Source: Mangifera indica
Taxonomy: Eukaryota > Streptophyta > Magnoliopsida > Sapindales > Anacardiaceae
Reading direction: 5' to 3'
Length of the DNA stretch: 64,000 bases
Assembly: GCF_011075055.1 (NCBI RefSeq)
Contig: NC_058151.1
Span: 7,210,251-7,274,250, forward strand
A program made the position numbers and the translations under genes. Below, piece by piece: positions 48,600-60,980 of the stretch. Numbering within the stretch: position 1 is the stretch's first letter; each line of letters starts with the position of its first letter. Under the pieces are notes generated by a model, which did no database searches, was not told the origin of the DNA, and saw only the letters and a list, made by a program, of their open reading frames with translations.

Positions 48600-49680
48600 C
48601 TATCATAAAGATAGAGAATTACCTTATGACAATAACCCTTAGTGATATAGAGCAAGTATACTGTGTTGAAGGATATACTAAACAAGAGATTAGACAGTGT
48701 ATTCTTGATATCTGTAATGAGAACCTACATATTTGACAAGCTTATTTAGAGTGGTTAAGAGTAAGAAGATTACTCGACGCAATTCATAAAGTCTTGCGAT
48801 AAGGTGCCATGATATCCCAGTTTATACCTACCCAGATTACAACTACTGAAACATATGAACTAGAGTTTCAAAATAAATGGTTAGATAAAGTAGAGGTTGT
48901 TATAGAATATTGGTCTCAAAATCCAGAAGAACTTGTGATATCCCCTATCTTACTTCCTAACTAAGAAAAGCATGGTAGACGAGGAAACACTCAAACAATT
49001 CACTGTCAACCTACAAAGTAAGTATCCTAGTCTATCACTGAGATATGCAAACTTTGTAGCTTAGGTATCCTAAGGAGATTGGGAAAAAGTCGAAAACTTA
49101 TATTTAAAAGCAATAAAAAAGGAATACTTTATTTCAAAAAAAGAAGGTAAACATAAGGTAGAAGCAGGACTTTCAGATATAACACTTTCAGATGCCAAAA
49201 AAATTAGCAAATATTACAAAGAGGAACTTAAAAAACAAAGAATAACTTCTAAGGGAGGGAAAACTAAAAAGATCTCTCTAGGACTAAAAATGGAAGATCT
49301 AGATAATCTAATCTCTAATTTCAGGAAAACGAAGATTAAAAATGATCCCTTAAAAGGAATGAAAAGCACTTTACACTCTTTTGAAGGGTTTTTACAATAA
49401 ATCTCAAAGCTTGAGTACATACCTACGACTTATCCTACAAAGATAAAGTCAGAATTTACGTCTAACCTAACACATAGATTGGTGGAAATACCATCTAGCA
49501 AAAGTTTCCAAAATATTGACTGTGTCAGTAATATGGCTGATGTTATCGAAAATTAGGAAACTGTAAATTGGGTCCATATGCAAAATAAGTCATTGGACCT
49601 AGGACAAATTTATCGATTCTTACGATCTACACTGTGAAAGCTTTTAGATAAGTCTAGAAGCTAATATCGAAATCATAGAT
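48600..49680 (+). pseudogene. Caulimovirid upstream region, uncharacterised remnant
   Basis: Lysine-rich broken frames, including a stretch near 49160-49400 (DAKKISKYYKEELKKQ). It lies where the N-terminal or movement-protein part of the polyprotein should be. Parts recur inverted at 56745-56560. No diagnostic motif identified. Confidence 0.45.
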
Positions 49681-50672
49681 ATGGTAAAGGACTTGAAGAG
49701 TCATGAAGGAATATTTGCCCTCTTCAAGGATATGCTCTCAAGGGAGTTTACTAAGATAACAAAATCCAATGAAAACCTTGTAGCGGTCATTACTTTAGAA
49801 GCTTTAACAAAGCTTTGTCTTTGTGACGTGCCAATTCAAAAATTGTCTATGAATATAAACGATATTTTTATCAGTTACCGAAAGCACACAAGAGATAATG
49901 AAAAATACCTTTTTCACCAAGTTGCCCAATGGGTGGGTTAAAGCAACCAACAAGGCTTTTAAGCTACTTCTAGAAAAGAACCAAATAGTTGATTTTTTAA
50001 GAGGAAGAATCGAAGTTGTAAGGCAGCTTGTGAGAACAAGATGTCTGAATGCAAAGCTTAACAAAGAGGCTAAAAAGCTTAGTTTTGATGACACTTACTA
50101 TTACAACTTTGAAGTAGTCTCAGAACAATACGGTTGTATTAAAAATAAACTAGATAAACTTCAAAGTAGGAAAACTCATAGGAAGAGAACTAAGTTCTTT
50201 AAAAAGGATAGGTTCAAGCCTAAAAACTTTCAAACTGTAAGGAGAAAACTTTTCTATAATAAATCAAAACTCCTTAACCATGGAAGATTTATGAGAAAAA
50301 CAAGGAAAGTTTCATTGACAACGAAGGAATGAGAAGACAAGAAGTATTGTGCCACTTGTCCCTTGGGAAAAACATAAAAGACTACAACTGTTGTTGGATA
50401 TATGGTAGTACAGATCACTATACGGAAAGATGTCCAAATAAGGCTAAGAAGAAAGCTAGTGTTAAACTGCTTAATATAGTTATGAGCACTAGATCTTCTG
50501 TATATGAGCTTGTGTTTGGATATGAGGTAAACTCAAATGATGAATCAGTCTATGAACTAATTTCAGAAAACTCTAAGGAATCAAAGGATAACTTGTTTTT
50601 TGACAAGGAATATTCATCAAGAGATGATGAGGAATCATCAGCTTTTCATAGGTTAAATATTTTTTATGAATA
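49681..50672 (+). pseudogene. Caulimovirid capsid protein remnant
   Basis: Three overlapping broken frames (49681-49941, 49898-50332, 50329-50673). The middle one shows the capsid pattern: DFLRGRIEVVRQL, then a Lys/Arg-rich basic stretch. The third holds the zinc knuckle. The CCHC motif reads C-x2-Y-x4-H-x4-C (CWIYGSTDHYTERC), so the second Cys is lost. An acidic tail (ESKDNLFFDKEYSSRDDEE) follows, as is usual downstream of caulimovirid knuckles. The inverted copy at 55.8 kb keeps that Cys. Confidence 0.78.
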
Positions 50673-51769
50673 GAATATAAATTTAAATGAGCCTTCTAAT
50701 CTATTCAACAATAATGAGGAACTCATATCGCTAGATAATAAAGCATCTTCTAACTCGATTATAAGTTTTTCTATGAGCTATGAGGATACATCGATAAACC
50801 CTAATGAATGGGTGATTCCAAAACTATTTCTTCGAGAAGTTTTTGGACAATCTTCACGATGAATATTTCAAGCTCAAGGACTAGAGGATGTATATGAAAA
50901 ACCTGTAAGAGTAGCCCTAACTCAATTAAACAAAAGAGAAATCATTTTATCGAATGATGATTGGCTACAAAAGGTATGTGAACTTGAAAAACGGGCAAAC
51001 AATAAGTATCACTATATCCAACTAGGAACGGTACAGGTTCGTGTATAGTGATTATTTTGTGGTGGTATGAATGTTCTTGTTTAAGTAGCATTACTGGAAA
51101 GGGAATGGACCATATTTAGTAAAACATTAATTGGATAAGTTCATGTCAACTTAACTTTACGAGACTCTTATAGAATGATTTGACCAAAGTCACATGGTCA
51201 ACCTTAAGGATCCAAACCTTAGGAGAATAATGGTGCTACGAATTCATACCTTTGGATTGGAAGATCTATTACAATCCAGTAATGGAATTGTAATCCAATA
51301 TAAGATAATTTACAGCTTGGTCAATTTTGTCAATCTTATATCAATGCACTCCTAGTCAAATACAGAAATGCATGGCTTAGGATCTAACTCAATCATTCTA
51401 ATAAACCTGACCATGGTAAAACCAAGACAACTTACATGGCCGAGGAATTAGGTTTTAACACTTATACCACAACTAAGTATGTGGAAATGGAAATAAACCT
51501 TGGGATTAGAATTGAGGAAATGACTAGGTTGACATAACTTTTTCAACTCCAAGGAATTTATATTCCCCGAAAAATTCAATTTCTAAAAGGAGGATAAAAG
51601 AAGATGTAAGGCCAAGTGCACCAAGAATCAATATATTAGATAAGGATAAACCAAACAACTTGAAAGCAAAAAGTCACATTTCGAGGAACTTTTCAACTAA
51701 GAGGATAGTTGGTTACAAATCTATACAAATACCTGTATATGAAGAAGAATAAGATCCTTCATCTACACG

Positions 51770-52195
51770 AATGATAATGAATCACAAAATTCATTGTCAT
51801 ATATTGGTACAAGGTACAATTGATACTTGTGTCATAGTAGAACTGGAATTATGAGAATATGAACCTTACTCCTTAGATATTTTGGTGGATACAAAGCGAC
51901 GAAATGTATAATGTGAAAATATTATTTTCCACAAGAATTATAGAAACAACTTGATCAACCTATCATGAATACCGTTGCTGATGGAGGATAAAGTGTAACT
52001 ATGGAATATGTTCAAAACGTAATCATATTGTTAAACAAGAAAAAGTTTATTCTAGAAGAAGTCTTACTATTAGATTACTTAGAAATTGACTTTATTCTTG
52101 GAAACTCATTTTTGCAGGATAGGCAGAAGTGCGATCATTCATCCAAGATAATGATCATATTATTCTTAGAGGTTACACTATTCTTATCTTAGCAA
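51770..52195 (+). pseudogene. Caulimovirid protease remnant
   Basis: Broken frames between capsid and RT. Near 51790-51850 there is a DT-containing active-site-like strand (VQGTIDTCVIVELEL). The end of the domain shows the typical DFILGNSFLQ near 52088-52117. The canonical DTG triad is not intact. Confidence 0.55.
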
Positions 52196-52499
52196 GGCTT
52201 GAGGTTTCTAAAGTTAGAAATGGTTTTAAACCAAAGAAATTAAGGCCTGAAACAAACCACATAATCTTATTTGTAAAACCTAAAGAGAAGTAGTGGATAA
52301 AAAAAGTTAAGCTAAGAAGAGATAGGAAAATGACTTGTAAAAGAATACTTCAAAAATTTCCTATTCATCATGAAAATTAGATCGCACAAGGTAGATCATA
52401 GGAGGAAGGCACCTTTGGAGCATACCCTAAGAGCACGGATATAATAAGAAGGAAATAACATTCTGAAGTAGTAGGAAGTCATAATAACTCTTTAAATCA

Positions 52500-53330
52500 T
52501 GAAGACATCAAAAAATTTAAAGAGAAACTTTCTCCTTATTTTGATGAAATGCCATTAAAACTTTGGGAAAGGAATGGTATATTTGCTAAAATTGAACTAA
52601 AAAATCTTGCTAATAGAGTCAAAATAGACTTTCACAAATACTCTTTAGATGTGGAAGAGAAATTTAAGAAGCAAATACCGAAATTACTAGCTAAAGGACC
52701 AATACAGGAAAATAATAGCCCATACTCTTTGTTAGCCTTTATGGTGATTAATAGAGCTAAAAAGATAAGCGAAAAAGCTAGGATGGTTATCTACTATAGG
52801 ATACTTAATAGTAAAACTATAGACGATGCTTACAAAATACCTAACAAATCTACTTTACTAAATAAAACAAGGTTTAGAAAATTTTTTTCTCGATTTGATC
52901 TTAAGTCTAAGATTTTGGCAGATCAAAATGTCTAAGGAAAATATACCTTTGATGACATTTACTTTTCCAAAGGGATTATACGAATGGTTGGTCTTGTTTT
53001 TTTGACTAAAGCAAGCACCGTCAATATTCCAAAGGAAAATGAACAAGTTGTTCTTTGACTTATCTGAATTTTGTGTTATTTATGTAGATGATGTACTAGT
53101 TTTTAGTAAAACTAGAAAAGATCATATTAATCATCTAGAACAAATAACAAAAAGGTTCTTTGAAAACTGAATGATTTTATCTGAACAAAAAGATAGAATG
53201 GTTCTAGACTTAGGTAAAATTTTTAGGAATGGAATTTGGAGAAAGAGGAATCCAACTCCAAGACTATATTTCAAAGATGTTGTTAGATTTTCCTAATGTG
53301 ATAGAATCTAGACACATTACAATAATTTCT
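52500..53330 (+). pseudogene. Caulimovirid reverse transcriptase remnant
   Basis: 52549-52935 encodes the N-terminal RT block with KARMVIYYRILNSKTIDDAY and KIPNKSTLLN, closely following the caulimovirid pattern (KARMVINYK.LN..T..DGY.IPNK). After a frameshift the active site VIYVDDVLVFSK is retained at about 53077-53112, followed by a stop. The gap between these blocks and the stops make it non-functional. Confidence 0.82.
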
Positions 53331-53499
53331 TAAACTAGTAAATCAAATGAGGGAATATGTCCCAAATTTGGCTAGGATTATTAATCGACTGATAAAAAAA
53401 GTAAGCTCAAAAGATGCATAGGAATGGACCAATGAGGATACCAACTGCGTTATCCGAATGAAAGACTTGACCAAGAATATACAATTTTTAACTCTCCCA

Positions 53500-53760
53500 G
53501 AAGACTCAGACTCTATAATAATAGAGAGTGATGCTTTTGATTATTATTAAGGAGGAGTTCTAAAGGCCAAGGGAATTAATGGTATTGAACGAATAGTTTG
53601 ATATGTCTCATGAAAATTCTCTACTTTGGAAATAAATTACCCTACTCACAAAAATGAGGTTTTAGTGGCCAAAAAACGTATTCACAGATTTTAGTTATTC
53701 GTAATCAATCAAGAATTTACTTTAAGGAAAGATTTGAAGTTTATGAAAATGCCTTTAAAG
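53500..53760 (+). pseudogene. Caulimovirid RNase H remnant
   Basis: Follows the RT. IESDAFDYY, a stop, GGVLKAK near 53523-53565 corresponds to the (T)DAS..YWGGVL block. FSTLEINYPTHKNEVLVAKK comes next, near 53620-53680. At least four in-frame stops. Confidence 0.75.
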
Positions 53761-54419
53761 GTTTCACACATTCACATATATTATTACTTCTTCTGTTCAA
53801 GAAGATGATAATATACAACCTGTATAGATATGAGAATTTGTTATAGGAGAACCATGGTATCACATAATGGTTTGAGAGGACATCTCTATGGGACAGTTTG
53901 CACTATAATAAATGAAAGAGAAACTTGATAAAGAGGATTGGTACTGGACTATGGTACATATAGGAAAACTATTACAAGTCCAAGCTAAACTAGATAAACT
54001 TCTTAGGAGAAGAACTACAATTTATATAAATAAAAGAATTATAGTAACCTTACCAAACAAGTATGCAAAAGTTCAAGATACTCTATTCAAGCCAAATCAA
54101 GCTCGGCTATGAGAAATGACAAATAGATTCAAAATCCAAAATATTTCCCAATAGGCTTTGATGAATACTACAAAAGATACTTTTCAATTAACTTTAACTC
54201 AAGAAGCTGAAGCCCAAATCGAAGTAGAAACCCAATTAAGGATAAAGACGAAGATGCTTTTTGAAATTTTACAAGCTTAATAGGCAGCCATACGTCTTTC
54301 TAAGCCCAAAAGGAGATATGATCATCTTAAAATAAATGATCAACCCCATAGAACGTAGTGTGTATCAAAATACGTGAAAAACAAATGAAAAGACAAAACA
54401 TTGCCAAACAGATAAGAAG

Positions 54420-54930
54420 TTGCCCATATTACTCCAGTAAGAATAATAACAAATAAAGTGTGTAAGACACGTGGGAGACAAAGACCTCAATGTCTATTAT
54501 ATTATATTATATTAACTTTAGTCAAAGTGTAAGACATGTTGGAGACAAATACCCCAGTGTCAGTTGTCATTTTGCATTGGTCAATTCTATTAGGATAAGA
54601 CTTTTGTAGAATTATTAAAGTGTTTAATTATTCTTTCTAATAAATTCCAAATGTTTTAGAATCTTGAACTTAGCTCTTTTCTATAAATTGAGAAAGGATG
54701 TAAATCATTCAAGAGTATAAAATTTAAGAGGAATTCTTCTCAAACTTGTGCTTTTTCAAATATTTTGAAGAATTAATCAAGGTACTCTTAAATATCTTCC
54801 AATTATATTATGATGATACATTTAATAATATACTTGTTCAATTTTCATTGAGATGCATGCATGGTATAACGAAAAATGATAATTAAAATTTGATGAAAAT
54901 TAACTTTGGTTGATTGATTCTTATATTGTG
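54420..54930 (+). promoter_or_regulatory. Possible caulimovirid intergenic region: repeats, TATA box, leader
   Basis: Two direct repeats of about 35 bp (from 54448 GTGTAAGACACGTGGGAGAC and from 54524 GTGTAAGACATGTTGGAGAC) lie upstream of a TATA-like CTATAAATTG at 54681-54690. An A/T-rich leader follows. TGGTATAACG at about 54862 could be a decayed tRNA-iMet primer site. Position after RNase H fits the viral intergenic region. Promoter activity is inference. Confidence 0.4.
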
Positions 54931-56745
54931 GTGAGAAGTAACACCATTATTCCTTAAAGGTTTGGATCTTTAAGATTGACCATTTATCCTGGTCGGATCA
55001 TTCCATAATAGTATTTTCAAGCTAAGTTAGCATGAAATCCTCCAACTAATGTTTCACTAAAGGTAGTCTATCTTTTATCCAATAATGCTACCTGAAGAGG
55101 AACATTCATACCACCACAAAATAATCCTTGTACATGAACTTGTACAGCTCCTAGTTGGATATAATGATACTTGTTGTTTGTCTGTTTTACAAGTTCATGC
55201 ACCTTTCATAGCTAATCATTATTCGATAGAATGATTTCTCTTTCATTTGACTAAGTTAGGGTTACTCTTACAGGTTTTTCATGTACATCCTCTAGTTCTC
55301 GAGCTTGAAATATCTATCATTAAGATTTTTCAAAAACTTCTCGAGAAGATAGTTTTGGAATCACTCATTCATTAAGGTTTACTAATGTATCCTTATAGCT
55401 CATAGAAGAACTTATAATCGAGTTAAGAGATGCCTCATTATCTAGCAATATGAGTTCTTCATCATTGTTGAATAGATTAGAAGACTTAATCAAATTTTCT
55501 ATTCTATTCATAAGGATATTTAATCTACGAAGAGTTGATGATTCCTCATCATATCTTAATAAGTATTCCTCGTCAAATGACAAGGTATCTTTTGATTCCT
55601 CAAAGTATTTCAAAATCAATTCATAGACTGATTCATCATCCAAGTTTACCTTGTATGTGAATACAAGTTTGTATTCAAAAGATCTAGTGTTCTCATCTAT
55701 ATTGAGTAGTTTAACACTAACTTTCTTCTTAGCCTTGTTTGGACATCTATCTGTATAGTGATTTGTACTACCACATATTGAACAAAAGTTGCAGTTTTTT
55801 TATGTTTTTCCCTAAGGGACAAGTGGTGCATTACTTTTTGGGTTCTCATTCCTTTGTTGTCAACAAAGCTTTCCTTGTCTTTCTCATAAATCTTCCGTGG
55901 TCAAAAAATTTTTGATTTATTATAGACAAGTTTTCTCCTCATAGTCCAAAATTTCTTAGGCTTGAACTTATCTTTTCTAAAGAACTTAGTTCTCCTCTTA
56001 TGAGTTTTCCTACTTTAAAGTTTATCCGGTTTATTTTTAATACAACAATATTGTCTTAGGATTCCCTTAAAGTTCATTCGACTTATTTTTAGCCTTTTTG
56101 CCAAGCTTTGCATTCAGAAATCTTTTTCTCACTAGTTGTCTTACAACTTTGATTCTTCCTCCTAAAAAATCAACTATTTGATTCTTTTCTAAAAGTAGCT
56201 TCAAGGTCTCATTGGCTATTTTTCATTATCTCTTATGTGCCTCCAGGTAACTGATAAAAATATTGTTTATATTCATAGATGAAAATTTTGAATTGGCACA
56301 TGTCACAAAGACGAAACTTTGTTAAAGCTTTTAAAACAACAACTTCTGCAAGGTTTCTATTAGATATTATTATCTTAGTAAACTTCCTTGAGAGCATATC
56401 CTTGAAAAAGCAAATATTCCTTCATGATTCTTCAAGTCCCTTACCTTATCTAAGATTTCGGTGCTAGCCTCTAGGCTCATCCAAAAGCTTCATATATTGT
56501 AGACCATAAGAACTGATAAATTTGTCCTATCTGTATGATAATATTTGTAAAGCCAAAATTATCCCTTGACAGGGTATGCTTGCTCTATATCACTAAAGAT
56601 TAGTGACATAGGATAATTTCCTATCCTTGTGATAATATATGCAAAGCCAAAATTATCAGCAAATGTTTCGAGTTTACCTATTTAGCAAAATAGTAAGAAC
56701 ACGTTCCAGAACTATTATCCTTTGTAAATCAGAACTTACTTAAGA
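54930..56745 (-). mobile_element. Inverted caulimovirid segment (capsid region)
   Basis: The complement of this segment matches 48485-51240 with internal deletions. It carries the acidic tail (minus 55643-55365, DDESVYELIL, EEYLLRYDEES), an intact CCHC knuckle near 55795-55745 (CSICGSTNHYTDRC), and the basic and GRI blocks near 56000-56200. Its far end (56560-56745) matches 48485-48670 but has an extra repeated piece. With the plus segment it forms a long inverted repeat. Divergence from the plus copy is clearly higher than 5% by eye. Confidence 0.85.
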
Positions 56746-56868
56746 GATTAATTCCTCTATCTTCGTTAGTTCTTAACTTACAAAAAATATTCAATAAATC
56801 GTGTAATTAAGTTTCCTATCTAGATTATGTATCTTGATATTTAACTCCTCAAGTTTATCTATAATTGT

Positions 56869-57962
56869 AACACCACTTAAGGCATTTACCTCTATTTGGA
56901 ATTTGCACCCCCAGAGACGTGACTTATCAAACTTTTATAGTATGCTAGTACAATTATTAAATATAAAACATTCTAATCAAACCAACTATCTGAAACGTGA
57001 ACTAGAATGAAGTATTATAATTCAAACATTATCTGGCTAATAAGAATGAAACCATTGAAACGTGAGTATGAGTTTACAAAAATCAATCCAAACCAATAAC
57101 AGTCAAATCCACATGCATTAATACATATAAAGTATCCATAAGAGTATAATAAAGGTTTTATGAATGATAATGAAAAACATCCAAGTCCCTTGCCCTCATG
57201 TACTGTAACGAGTCATACCACTAGTCTCTCCTTCGCCACCTTGTTATTTAAAAAGCCTACCTGGAAAGTCATATAGAAAACACGTGAGTGGATTCGCACT
57301 TAGTAACTAGCAAAAGTAATATATGTAATGGTGTTATTTCCTTCCTAAGAAAATTCATGGATGTATTCTCTAGCATCCTAGATGTCCATCCAGGTTATTT
57401 CGGTGCTTAGTGCCCACACTAATATAATAAGGTGTCAACTTGAATGACTAACCCTTACAATGTACATCAACCTCCTAAATGTCATATGAAAACATATGAC
57501 ATCATGAATGTCATTCTTATGTGCAATTGATACATGTGCCAATTAGAGTTAAGCTGTTGAGAAAACATTCCTCACCTATCTACACACACGTATCCCAAAT
57601 GTTATAACGCTCATCGTCGATGTGGAATCACATAGATTTATTAACCCCATTGCTTTCATTATCACTTTACACAGAGTTCGGTGGCTTACGACATTATTGT
57701 ACATTTTATGCAAATTTTCGATTGAAAAATGATCCGATTAGGTTATGTGTCATTGTCCACATAGTCAGATAGACCCTTATTGGTTTCCATTACTACTAAC
57801 TCTCATTAAGGCCTTATCATTGACCTTCTTTTATAAACATCCCTTATAGGGGGTAAATTTATCATTTTTCTAATCCATTTATTCATAACAAAGCTTCATA
57901 TATTCTTCATAAATTCCAAATGTTTTTATTTCCAAATTCCCTAAATATACACGGGTGTATAT
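56869..57962. repeat. Probable LTR fragment of an older element, left part
   Basis: Starts TGTAACACCAC, a common gypsy LTR edge, and includes AAAACACGTGAGTGG-type words often found in long gypsy LTRs. It is split by the gypsy-type insertion at 57963-63288. No coding sequence. The assignment is tentative. Confidence 0.35.
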
Positions 57963-58310
57963 TGTAACCTCTTATAACCAATATGTGTATTACAGAAAAA
58001 CGGTAAGAGTTCATTTATTTTAAAGGGCCTGGGGAAATTTTTTATTATTATTTTTAATGCCCTGTAACACTCCTAATTAGCAATTCACACAAACCAATCC
58101 TACCAACCGACTAGATTTTCATCAACCTAATCACAATTAACAAAATAAATATCTAATAATAACTATCATAAAAATTACCGCTCACAGAAACTTTATAACC
58201 AATTTCAATGACTAGTCATATATATATACATATATAGATACATATATACACAATCACATATATACATATAGGAAACAAAATATATACATATCCACCAATA
58301 TCTATATCAA

Positions 58311-58367
<57 letters not shown>

Positions 58368-58823
58368 TTCACATATACATCAAAACATATAAATCAACAA
58401 AAATATAGTGTCTTTCTCTCTTAGCCTCATGTCTCATTAGTGCTTCTCGGGAACCTTTGCTACAACTCTTTACTTGTAAAATATTAAATTAAATGGAGTG
58501 AGCGACTATGGCTCAATAAGAAGATCATACTCAATACTCAAAGCATTTCATACCAGTACTAACTCTTCTATACTTAACGTGTCTGGGCTATTCACATACA
58601 AAATAATTAGCACAGAACATGCATTAAACACATATCATAATTCTCTTCTTTCACCCATTTATTCGTTTCCTTACTATACAAATATGATTCACTTGTTATG
58701 ATTTATACATGTATGAGTGTTATGACTTTTCTATTTTTTGATCGTACATCTTTCTCAACTTTTTATTAGCCATATAAGCTTGCATGCATGATTCTAATGT
58801 AAATGACTTTCATAAAATATTTG
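57963..58823 (-). repeat. Truncated 3' LTR of the rearranged gypsy element
   Basis: Matches 60981-61805 closely, then stops at ATAAAATATTTG, where the inverted pol begins. Contains the long (TA)n run at 58311-58361. Confidence 0.8.
58311..58361. repeat. (TA)n microsatellite in the gypsy LTR
   Basis: About 25 TA units here, against about 7 at the matching place in the other LTR (near 61328-61345). Confidence 0.9.
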
Positions 58824-58829
58824 ATTCGG

Positions 58830-59930
58830 GTTAAGGCCCAACATTAATTTCAAAGGTCCCCTACTAGATGACTCCAATTGAATTACAAGAATTAAAGAAA
58901 CAGTTGTAAGAACTTTTAGATAAGAGTTTTATTAGATCTAGTCACTCTCCTTGGGGAGCACCCATACTATTTGTCAAAAAGAAATATGGGTCACTCCGTA
59001 TGTGCATAGATTATAGAGAGTTAAATAAACTGACAGTGAAGAATAAATACCCGTTGCCTTAAATTGATGATTTATTTGATCAATTGAAGAGAGCTTCTGT
59101 GTTCTCCAAAATTGAATTGAGGTCGGGTTATCACCAGGCGAGGATTACAAAGCAAGTTATTCCAAAGACAACTTTTCAGACCCGTTACGGGCACTACGAG
59201 TTTGTGGTGATGCCCTTTGGATTGACTAATGCCCCAACAATTTTTATGGATTTAATGAATCGAGTATTTCATGATTGCCTTGACAAATTCTTGGTGGTAT
59301 TTATTAATGATATCTTGATATACTCCAGATCAGAAGAAGAACATACTGAACACTTGAGATTTGTGCTATAAAGATTGAGAGAAAAGAAATTGTATGCCAA
59401 ATTCTCTAAGTGTGAATTCTGGTTGGAATGAGTAGTATTTTTGGGACACATGGTTACTAAAGAAGGTATAACTGTAGACCCCAGTAAAGTAGAAACAATA
59501 TTTGAATGGGCGAGACCGAAGACGGTGAAAGAGATTAGAAGCTTTTTAGGGCTAGCTGGCTATTATAGGAGATTTGTACAAGGTTTTGCCCGGTTGGCCA
59601 AGCCACTTACAACTTTTACTAGACAAGGAACTCATTTTCTATAGACTGATGCTTGTAAAAAGAGTTTCCAAGAGCTAAAAAGATAGTTGACTACAACTCC
59701 TATTTTAGTATTACCAGAGAAGGGTGTAGACTATGATATTTATTATGATGCCTCGCATAATGGCTTTGGAGCTGTGCTGATGCAAAGGGGTAAGGTGATA
59801 GCGTATGTCTCTCGGTAGTTAAAAGATTATGAATGTGATATTAAATATCAATCAAGTAAAGTAAATGTGGTAGTCGATGCTTTAAGTAGAAAGATTGCCA
59901 TAGCTCATCTCACCACTAATAGAGGTGTCG
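58830..59930 (+). pseudogene. Gypsy RT and RNase H remnant, inverted inside its element
   Basis: RT starts near 58870 (MTPIELQELKKQ with a stop) and runs through [28 protein letters not shown] (catalytic Asp of motif A replaced by Glu) and FINDILIYS (first Asp of the FIDD pair replaced by Asn). The connection [16 protein letters not shown] follows, then RNase H (YYDASHNGFGAVLMQRG). An internal deletion then joins SR-stop-LK to DYECDIKYQSSK and VVDALSRK. The lesions at two catalytic residues make it inactive. No integrase is present. Confidence 0.85.
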
Positions 59931-59939
59931 TCATAGAGG

Positions 59940-60960
59940 GTGCATTCTTGGGTAGCTTATTAACATATACCTTCAACCTCAATGCTCTCTCCAATGCCTC
60001 TTCATAAGTTTGAGGAGGTTATGGTCCCGCTAGCATATGTAAGGCTATCTCCGGTCTAAGGCCTTGAAGAAATCTATCCAGTCAGAGACTAGGTGTACTC
60101 ACCATACTTAGAGCAAAACTAGATAGGACATTAAAACGGGTAGAATAATCCTTTACTGAACCCTCCCCCTACTGCAAAGAAATGAACTCCTAGACTTTAA
60201 CTATTACCACATAAGTTGTTCTGTATTAAGCCTCAAATGCCCTTTTGAAGTCATGCAAGGTCATTAGATCCATATTTCTAGTTTCTTTAACTAGGTCTCA
60301 CCATATGCGAGCCTCTCCCTTCATCAAGAAACTAGCACACCGAACTTTTTCTCTATCGGTCATAGGAAATAAATCCATGGTACTTTCCACCTACTTGATC
60401 CATTCATCAGCCACCAAAGGATCTTTAGTACCTTTAAATTCAAGAGGGGTATGCTGACTAGGTAAGGAATAAATGGGCTCAGGTCCCCTTTGAACTCCAA
60501 CTTCCCCTCTCCCCTCATTCCTCATTTCATTTCTGATTTCTTCTATGACCTCTTCACGAATCTCACTTCTAATCTTATCTCGGATGACATCTCTGGCTAT
60601 ATTTTCAGGTGTGGGTCTATCTTGACTCTCGGTCAACACCTAACGGACTAAATCTCTTATTTTTGCTAGCCCAAATCCTAAACCACCTGACAAGGTTGGG
60701 TTAAATAGTTCTCCCGTCTCTCTCTGAATACCCCATCCTCGTCTTGTGGTACTCCTTATCTAATAACTGCATAAGTGTAACTACATAAGGATTTTATCAT
60801 TCTATTATTTGAATCTAGGCAAAGAAAACAATTTACTATAGTCGATTCTCAGGAGCTAATCTATAAGACATAAGGGGCACCTATGCAATACTAGAATACA
60901 AAACTATAGATATATTATATTATAACACATTTTATTATATCTACCTTTGAGCGCCCAAAA
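59940..60960 (-). pseudogene. Gypsy gag remnant
   Basis: From 60639 downward: a charged helix-prone stretch (EIREEVIEEIRNEMRN), a low-complexity linker, then the gag core beginning TPLEFKGTKDPLVADEWI and continuing past a stop with EKVRCASFLMKGEARIWW and, near 60060-59940, PEIALHM and YEEALERALRL. No zinc knuckle before the junction at about 59935, where the sequence turns into plus-strand pol. Confidence 0.82.
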
Positions 60961-60964
60961 TCGT

Positions 60965-60975
60965 GCTCTGATACA
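60965..60975 (-). other. Primer-binding site of the rearranged gypsy element
   Basis: The minus strand reads TGTATCAGAGC just inside the 60981 LTR edge. It is one base different from the standard tRNA-iMet site and confirms that the right LTR is the 5' LTR. Confidence 0.75.
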
Positions 60976-60980
60976 AAAAA

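Larger units (their letters stand above)
48485..54930 (+). mobile_element. Endogenous caulimovirid (pararetrovirus) insertion, plus-strand segment
   Basis: Degenerate polyprotein remnants in the order capsid with zinc knuckle, aspartic protease, reverse transcriptase, RNase H, then a possible intergenic/promoter region. There is no integrase and there are no LTRs, which separates it from retrotransposons and fits Caulimoviridae integrated by illegitimate recombination. A movement-protein region would be expected upstream of the capsid (48.5-49.6 kb), but I could not recognise it with confidence. Dozens of stops and frameshifts. Single-polyprotein order and host range fit petuvirus- or florendovirus-like lineages (inference). 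Confidence 0.82.

Noticed and set aside
53077..53112. YVDD-containing fragment considered as another copia or gypsy element
   Set aside because: Surrounding blocks follow the caulimovirid pattern (capsid knuckle upstream, IPNK block, no integrase, no LTR), so a pararetrovirus origin fits better.
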